11,426 bases of DNA from the NCBI GenBank assembly GCA_031284275.1, contig JAITAD010000004.1:1-11426 (forward strand), in the 5' to 3' direction. The stretch is from Tannerellaceae bacterium (lineage in GTDB: Bacteria; Bacteroidota; Bacteroidia; Bacteroidales; Tannerellaceae). The number at the start of each line of letters is the position of its first letter. Positions within the stretch are counted from its first letter, which is position 1. Under the pieces are notes generated by a model. The model had not been told where the DNA came from, searched no databases, and saw only the letters and a program-made list of their open reading frames with translations. Below, piece after piece: positions 7,370-11,426 of this stretch. The position numbers were made by a program, and so were the translations under genes.

Positions 7370-7493
7370 AAGCAAAAAATCAAAGGAGTGCTTACAGGAA
7401 AGACTGACACGGGGAAAGGGACGCTCGGCAGGGTTTTTACTACCTTTACGGCCTGAAAAGAAAGGCTTACTTCGAAGCAGAACCAACGGTAGG

Positions 7494-8240
7494 ATGGGGA
7501 AAAGGCAAACAGGCAAAGTAGCAATAGCGGTGGGAGCGGCGCTGTTGGGAGCCTACGCCATTGGGGCAGTGTGGTTCTTGGACGGAAAGGACGGGAGCGG
7601 AGGGGTCTGTCGGGGGGTAGAGGTGGTCGTCAGGGACAGTGCGCGCTACCGCTTCGTGACGGTAGCCGAAGCGATAGCGACGATGCAGGCGGCAGGAGTC
7701 TATCCCGCAGGAAAAACATGGGACAAAGTGGATACCGAGGCTTTGGAAACTGTCCTCAGACGCCATGAGATGGTGGCGCAGGTGGAGGCTTTCCGTACGC
7801 CGGCAGGGAAAGTCAAAGCCGTCATCACCCAACGCGAACCGATACTGCGGGTGATGGGCATGTACGGTAACTTCTACGTAGACCGCGACGGCAAGGTGAT
7901 GCCCATGAGCCGACGAAGCGCCACGCACCTGCTCGTAGCAAGCGGATACGTGGAAAAAGGAATGGCTACGCATGAACTGTACGAAATAGCAGTATTTTTG
8001 CACGATGATAGGTTCTGGGATGCGCAAATAGAACAGATGTACGTGCGTCAAGACAGAGAAGTGGAACTTATACCGAGAGTGGGTAACCACCGTATCGTTC
8101 TGGGTGAGCCGGAAGGATTCGAGGAGAAGTTGGAACGCCTCCGGCTGTTCTATGAGCAGGCTATTCCGAAGTTCGGCTGGGGAAAATACAGCGTGATCAA
8201 TTTGAAATACGACAATCAGGTAGTTTGTACCCGAAGGTAA
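7494..8240 (+). CDS. ftsQ: Cell division protein FtsQ (DivIB family)
   Basis: FtsQ is a bitopic inner-membrane protein that links the Z ring to the septal peptidoglycan machinery through FtsB and FtsL. The 248-residue protein has a short basic cytoplasmic tail (MGKRQTGK), one membrane segment at about residues 9-29 and a POTRA-like domain at about 40-120 ending in ITQREPILRV. A beta domain then follows, with FYVDRDGKVMPMS (127-139) and the C-terminal INLKYDNQVVC typical of Bacteroidetes FtsQ. I chose the ATG at 7494 because the frame stays open back to 7170 but the extra 108 residues are AT-rich, lie in front of the membrane anchor and resemble nothing. ftsA follows 18 bases after the stop. 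murC, the usual upstream neighbour, is absent. Confidence 0.9.
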   Translation: MGKRQTGKVAIAVGAALLGAYAIGAVWFLDGKDGSGGVCRGVEVVVRDSARYRFVTVAEAIATMQAAGVYPAGKTWDKVDTEALETVLRRHEMVAQVEAFRTPAGKVKAVITQREPILRVMGMYGNFYVDRDGKVMPMSRRSATHLLVASGYVEKGMATHELYEIAVFLHDDRFWDAQIEQMYVRQDREVELIPRVGNHRIVLGEPEGFEEKLERLRLFYEQAIPKFGWGKYSVINLKYDNQVVCTRR

Positions 8241-8258
8241 AGAGGAAGAAACAAGGAA

Positions 8259-9605
8259 ATGGCAGGATATACGGATTTTGTCGTTGCAGTCGATTTGGGA
8301 ACGTCTCACCTGACGGGTATCGTGGGGCGACGTAATGAATCGGGGAAATTGAACGTGCTGGCGCGGGAAACGGAAGAGGGGAATACGGGTATCCGCCGCG
8401 GATGCGTCTTCAATATCGGAGAGACGGCTGCCAAGTTGAGCAGCTTGGTACGCAAACTGGAAAGCAGACTGGAAGGGGGGCGGATAGCGAAAGTCTACAT
8501 CGGCGTCGGGGGGCAGTCCGTCCGCGCCATCGACCACGTGGTCTCCCACGAACTGGGAAACGGTGAAGAAGAGGTGACCGAAGAAGTGCTTGACCTCCTC
8601 CATGAAGCATGTCGCGCCTACAAACCGGAAGGCTTGGATGTGCTGGATATCGTGCCGCCGGCCTATCGGGTGGATGGCAAAAAGGCGCTCAATCCGGTGG
8701 GTGTCCCCTGCCGAAATATCGAGGCGCACTTCAAACTGATCGTAGGACGCCCTTCGTTGCGCAAGCATGTCCTCAACGTGGCGGAACGTGCGCACGTGCG
8801 CGTAGCGGGAATAGTGATCAGTCCGCTCATGCAAGCCGAGGCGGTGCTGACGGATAACGAGAAGGAATTGGGCTGCGCCCTCGTGGACTTCGGTGCCGGA
8901 GTGACCTCGCTGACGATATATAAAGGTGGACGTTTGCAGTTCCTGAACGTCATTCCGTTGGGGGCGCGACTCATTACCCGCGACCTGACGGGCTTGAACC
9001 TCGTTGAGGCGGAGGCCGAGCGGGTGAAAGTAACCTACGGAGCGGCCGAAGTCGATAAGGAGGATACCTCCACAGTGCAGGTAAATGGCGAGGACAGCAC
9101 GGGACTGAGCGACATCCGGCTGATGGACATCAATACCATCGTAGAAGCGAGGGCTAAGGAAATATTGGAGAACGTCTTGGTGCGGTTGGAAAGGCCGGAA
9201 GTGGAAAATATGCTCGGTGGAGGCGTCATCATCACCGGCGGAGGGGCGAACCTCCGCAAAGTGGCCGAACTCATGAAGAAACGGCTCAAACGGGAAATGC
9301 GCTTCGCTACCTTGCGTAAGGGACTGTTTGAACAGGGGGCGGAAGCCGGCGACGATCCGACGAACGCCGTGGCGGTCGGTATCCTGATGCTCCCCGATGC
9401 CGAGAATTGTGCGCGCCGTACAGCGCCGCCCGTCGCTGCGCCACAGCCGGCCGCCCCACAGCCGTCTGCCGTGCCGCCACCTGTGCGCTCCACGCCGCCG
9501 GTGCAGAAAAATAATCCCGCCGAAAAGAAAAAGAAAGAGGCCGGCAAGATGAAAGATACCCTCAAAGGGTGGATGGGCGGACTCTTCAGCGACGAACAAA
9601 TGTAA
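8259..9605 (+). CDS. ftsA: Cell division protein FtsA
   Basis: FtsA is the actin-like ATPase that tethers FtsZ filaments to the membrane and recruits later division proteins. The 448-residue protein has the nucleotide-binding signatures of the actin fold: phosphate 1 at residues 10-16 (AVDLGTS), phosphate 2 with D210 (VDFGAGVTSLTIY) and the adenosine motif ITGGGANLRKV. The SHS2-type 1C subdomain follows phosphate 1. The C-terminus has a proline/alanine-rich linker (about 388-415, repeats of AAPQP), a lysine cluster, and a final helix KMKDTLKGWMGGLF that fits the amphipathic membrane-targeting sequence. The linker makes it a little longer than E. coli FtsA. The start is preceded by an AAGGAA stretch 2 bases before the ATG. 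It lies 18 bases from both ftsQ and ftsZ. Confidence 0.96.
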   Translation: MAGYTDFVVAVDLGTSHLTGIVGRRNESGKLNVLARETEEGNTGIRRGCVFNIGETAAKLSSLVRKLESRLEGGRIAKVYIGVGGQSVRAIDHVVSHELGNGEEEVTEEVLDLLHEACRAYKPEGLDVLDIVPPAYRVDGKKALNPVGVPCRNIEAHFKLIVGRPSLRKHVLNVAERAHVRVAGIVISPLMQAEAVLTDNEKELGCALVDFGAGVTSLTIYKGGRLQFLNVIPLGARLITRDLTGLNLVEAEAERVKVTYGAAEVDKEDTSTVQVNGEDSTGLSDIRLMDINTIVEARAKEILENVLVRLERPEVENMLGGGVIITGGGANLRKVAELMKKRLKREMRFATLRKGLFEQGAEAGDDPTNAVAVGILMLPDAENCARRTAPPVAAPQPAAPQPSAVPPPVRSTPPVQKNNPAEKKKKEAGKMKDTLKGWMGGLFSDEQM

Positions 9606-9623
9606 GTATAGCAACGACGAACG

Positions 9624-10889
9624 ATGGAGGAAAAGGTATTGAACACGGACGAGGGTAACTTGATCACCTTTGTCTACGGTAAGGATAACTCCCTCAATAA
9701 GGGGCCGAACATCATCAAAGTCGTCGGCGTCGGCGGCGGCGGCGGGAATGCCGTCGGCCACATGTACGAAGAAGGAATACAAGATGTCTCCTTCGTCCTC
9801 TGTAATACGGACAAGCAGGCCTTAGACCGTTCTCCCGTTCCCCAACGTATCGTTCTCGGGCGTACGGTGACGCAGGGCTTGGGCGCCGGCAATCAGCCGC
9901 TCAAAGCCAAACATGCGGCGGAAGAAAGTCGGGAAGAGATATACCGGATGCTGGACGATGGGACGAAGATGGCTTTCATCACCGCCGGAATGGGCGGCGG
10001 AACGGGAACGGGAGCGGCGCCTGTCATCGCCGGTATCGCTCGCGACATGGGTATCCTGACGGTAGGTATCGTCACGATCCCTTTTCTTTTCGAAGGGAAA
10101 CGGAAAATCTTACAGGCACTCAACGGCGTGGAAGAGATTGCGCAGAACGTCGATGCCCTGTTGGTGATCAACAACGAGAAGCTTCGGGATATCTACGCCG
10201 ACCTGACGGTCATCAACGCCTTCAAGAAAGCGGACAGCACACTGACGGTGGCCGCCCGCAGCATTGCCGAAATCATTACCCAAAACGGGGTCATCAATTT
10301 GGATTTTGCCGATGTCGAAACCACCATGAAGGATGGAGGGGTCGCCCTGATGAGCAACGGCTTCGGCGAAGGCGAAGAACGGGTTCGGATTGCGCTCGAA
10401 GATGCGCTGCATTCTCCGCTGTTGGGTAACAAGGATGTCCGACACGCCCGACGTATCCTGCTCAATGTCTGCTGTAACGAGGAGTCGCCGCTGCTCATGG
10501 AGGAGATGGGATACATCAACGCCTTCATGAACAAGTTCAACCCCGATGAGGTGGATGTCATTTGGGGGTATGCCATCGACAATTCTCTGGGGAAACAGAT
10601 AAAGGTCACCCTGCTGGCCACCGGCTTCACCGTCGAGGACGTTACCCGCGGCGAGTTCACACGCAACGAGGAGGAAGAGGAACGACAACGCAAAGAGCAG
10701 CAGGAGCAGGACCTTATCGGCCGTTACTATGGTGAATTGGACAGGATGGGACGGCGGCCTAATTTTGTCGTCCTTACCGACGACGAATTGGACGACGACA
10801 ACCTCATCGCCTTGCTCGAAGATAACCCTCCGCTTTCCCGTCCGACCAAGCTCATCCCTTCCTTCCGCAAGCCGCCTGTCAGCCAATGA
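9624..10889 (+). CDS. ftsZ: Cell division protein FtsZ (tubulin homologue)
   Basis: FtsZ polymerises with GTP into the cytokinetic ring. The 421-residue protein has a 30-residue N-terminal tail, the glycine-rich nucleotide loop GVGGGGGNAVGHM from residue 35, the tubulin signature GGGTGTG at 124-130, and the T7 synergy loop NLDFADV at 225-231, whose N225, D227 and D230 match the E. coli catalytic residues N207, D209 and D212. After the GTPase and C-terminal domains comes a charged linker (EEEEERQRKEQQEQ) and an acidic patch (DDELDDDN). The tail LIPSFRKPPVSQ is the likely conserved peptide that binds FtsA. All residues expected for activity are present. The start lies 18 bases after ftsA, in one operon. 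Confidence 0.98.
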   Translation: MEEKVLNTDEGNLITFVYGKDNSLNKGPNIIKVVGVGGGGGNAVGHMYEEGIQDVSFVLCNTDKQALDRSPVPQRIVLGRTVTQGLGAGNQPLKAKHAAEESREEIYRMLDDGTKMAFITAGMGGGTGTGAAPVIAGIARDMGILTVGIVTIPFLFEGKRKILQALNGVEEIAQNVDALLVINNEKLRDIYADLTVINAFKKADSTLTVAARSIAEIITQNGVINLDFADVETTMKDGGVALMSNGFGEGEERVRIALEDALHSPLLGNKDVRHARRILLNVCCNEESPLLMEEMGYINAFMNKFNPDEVDVIWGYAIDNSLGKQIKVTLLATGFTVEDVTRGEFTRNEEEEERQRKEQQEQDLIGRYYGELDRMGRRPNFVVLTDDELDDDNLIALLEDNPPLSRPTKLIPSFRKPPVSQ

Positions 10890-10904
10890 AGAAGTTGGAC
10901 ACTA

Positions 10905-11204
10905 ATGAATAACGCAGCGTTTCTTATTTGTTTTGTTGGTCCAATTCTCGGGATGATTTTGGCGCCGGGTACTGTCGAATGGTTTGCCGACCACGGTTTT
11001 CGCAGGAAGCCGTTTGTCTGTCGGTCTTGCATGACCTTTTGGCTCTCCTTAATAATAACCTTTTCCGGATTGATTTGGAAAGGAGATTATAATTACGCCG
11101 CCTTTTTGAACGGTCGTCTTATTCAATACGGCGTTTTTGTCCATGGATTGGTCTTCTCTTTTGCGGCTTTTTTGGTCACCTATTTCAGCCACAAAGATGA
11201 TTAG
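10905..11204 (+). CDS. Small membrane protein with CxxC motif, unknown function
   Basis: This 99-residue protein has about three hydrophobic segments, near residues 3-21, 44-60 and 72-93. Between the first and second lies KPFVCRSCMTFW, with C39 and C42. The order (membrane segment, KPF-CxxC-FW, membrane segment) resembles small proteins such as the DUF1360 group, from memory only. The cysteines could bind a metal or form a disulfide. The ATG lies 15 bases after the ftsZ stop, so it is probably co-transcribed with ftsQAZ. Its base composition is visibly AT-richer than ftsZ (about 44% G+C by rough count), so it may be a newer arrival. No direct evidence ties it to division. Confidence 0.75.
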   Translation: MNNAAFLICFVGPILGMILAPGTVEWFADHGFRRKPFVCRSCMTFWLSLIITFSGLIWKGDYNYAAFLNGRLIQYGVFVHGLVFSFAAFLVTYFSHKDD

Positions 11205-11221
11205 GAATTAAGAAATGGTCT

Positions 11222-11426
11222 TTATCGTACGAAAGAGATTAAGGCCTTTTTCGCTTTTTGCAACACCCACACGATGTACAGACACCATAACGGCAATCTT
11301 TTGCCGTGTTTTCTAAAATAACGGATGTATTTAATCGGTAGATATTTGTGTATACGTTCTTCTGACAGGCTCTCGTAATAATCTGCGTTTATCTTGCGTA
11401 TCGCTGCGTCTATCGACTTCAACTCA
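11222..11426 (-). CDS. 3' end of an unrecognised minus-strand gene (partial)
   Basis: The frame stays open to the window's right edge, so the true start lies outside; the TTG at 11420-11422 is not needed as a start. The visible C-terminal part of about 68 residues is rich in Lys, Arg, Tyr and Ile and ends with LPLWCLYIVWVLQKAKKALISFVR, a hydrophobic-basic tail. Such tails occur in glycosyltransferases and other membrane-associated enzymes, but no family motif is visible and I assign no function. It converges on the CxxC membrane protein gene with only 17 bases between the stops. Base composition is AT-rich like that gene. Confidence 0.5.
   Translation of the reverse strand, partial: ELKSIDAAIRKINADYYESLSEERIHKYLPIKYIRYFRKHGKRLPLWCLYIVWVLQKAKKALISFVR

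Larger units (their letters stand above)
7094..7493. other. AT-rich divergent intergenic region between lipoprotein gene and ftsQ
   Basis: This 400-base stretch separates two divergently transcribed genes and is clearly poorer in G+C than its surroundings (roughly one third G+C at 7201-7380 by my count). It holds a strong minus-strand promoter, a dyad around it and a possible small minus-strand ORF, each listed separately. The ftsQ-proximal part, 7370-7493, shows only one weak promoter-like box, TACCTTTA at 7441-7448, with no -33 partner. An open plus-strand frame runs through the region into ftsQ but has no features of FtsQ and is taken as chance. Confidence 0.7.

Noticed and set aside
7441..7448. 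TACCTTTA as the ftsQ promoter
   Set aside because: It matches TAnnTTTG except for the last base, but there is no TTG 19-21 bases upstream. It is kept only as a weak possibility.
7170..7493. In-frame extension of ftsQ by 108 residues upstream
   Set aside because: The ATG at 7494 gives a normal FtsQ with a short basic tail before the membrane anchor. The extension is AT-rich and overlaps the opposite-strand promoter.
7467..9782. Open minus-strand frame of 771 codons running antisense to ftsQ, ftsA and the start of ftsZ
   Set aside because: It is opposite three unmistakable genes, its translation is rich in His, Arg and Phe with no domain pattern, and long antisense frames are expected where codon bias suppresses stops.
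10110..10886. Minus-strand frame of 258 codons opposite ftsZ
   Set aside because: ftsZ is certain on the plus strand, and the antisense translation has no start context or family features.
11219..11236. Short dyad at the convergent gene ends as a bidirectional terminator
   Set aside because: Only about 5 consecutive pairs form around an 8-base loop, with no G+C-rich stem and no clean T-run directly after it.

Overview
The window looks like chromosome from a Bacteroidales-type bacterium. The evidence is the gene complement (a Bacteroidetes-style FtsQ and FtsZ, an M3 oligopeptidase with an export signal, a YjgP/YjgQ permease next to tgt), promoter boxes of the Bacteroidales form TAnnTTTG, and starts that lack strong Shine-Dalgarno sequences. 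The core genes are moderately GC-rich. The stretch before ftsQ and the right end are clearly AT-richer. No tRNA, rRNA, CRISPR array, insertion sequence or prophage gene was seen.

The left half (1-5864) is one minus-strand block, read from right to left: an exported M3 oligopeptidase (dcp-like), an M23/LysM envelope peptidase, tgt (queuosine transglycosylase), an LptF/LptG-type lipopolysaccharide export permease, and rimM (16S rRNA maturation). The first four genes are 1 to 3 bases apart and rimM follows after 12 bases, so the five are probably one transcript. A TACCTTTG box lies before dcp, covered and flanked by two perfect inverted repeats.

The middle (6002-7493) holds a minus-strand lipoprotein gene. 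Its protein appears to consist of two related beta-sandwich domains. In front of it are a possible 68-residue small ORF and the best promoter in the window (TTG, 19 bases, TACTTTTG). An 8-bp inverted repeat brackets that promoter.

The right half (7494-11204) is the plus-strand division cluster ftsQ-ftsA-ftsZ, followed 15 bases later by a small CxxC membrane protein gene. The usual upstream partner murC is absent: a lipoprotein gene on the opposite strand sits there instead, so the dcw cluster appears split in this genome. The window ends in the 3' part of an unrecognised minus-strand gene.

Most of the window is ordinary housekeeping. The points most worth a second look are the dyad-bracketed promoter with its small ORF and lipoprotein, the detached ftsQAZ cluster, the Tgt without its zinc cysteines, and the small CxxC membrane protein attached to ftsZ. 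I did not find a clear new multi-gene system.
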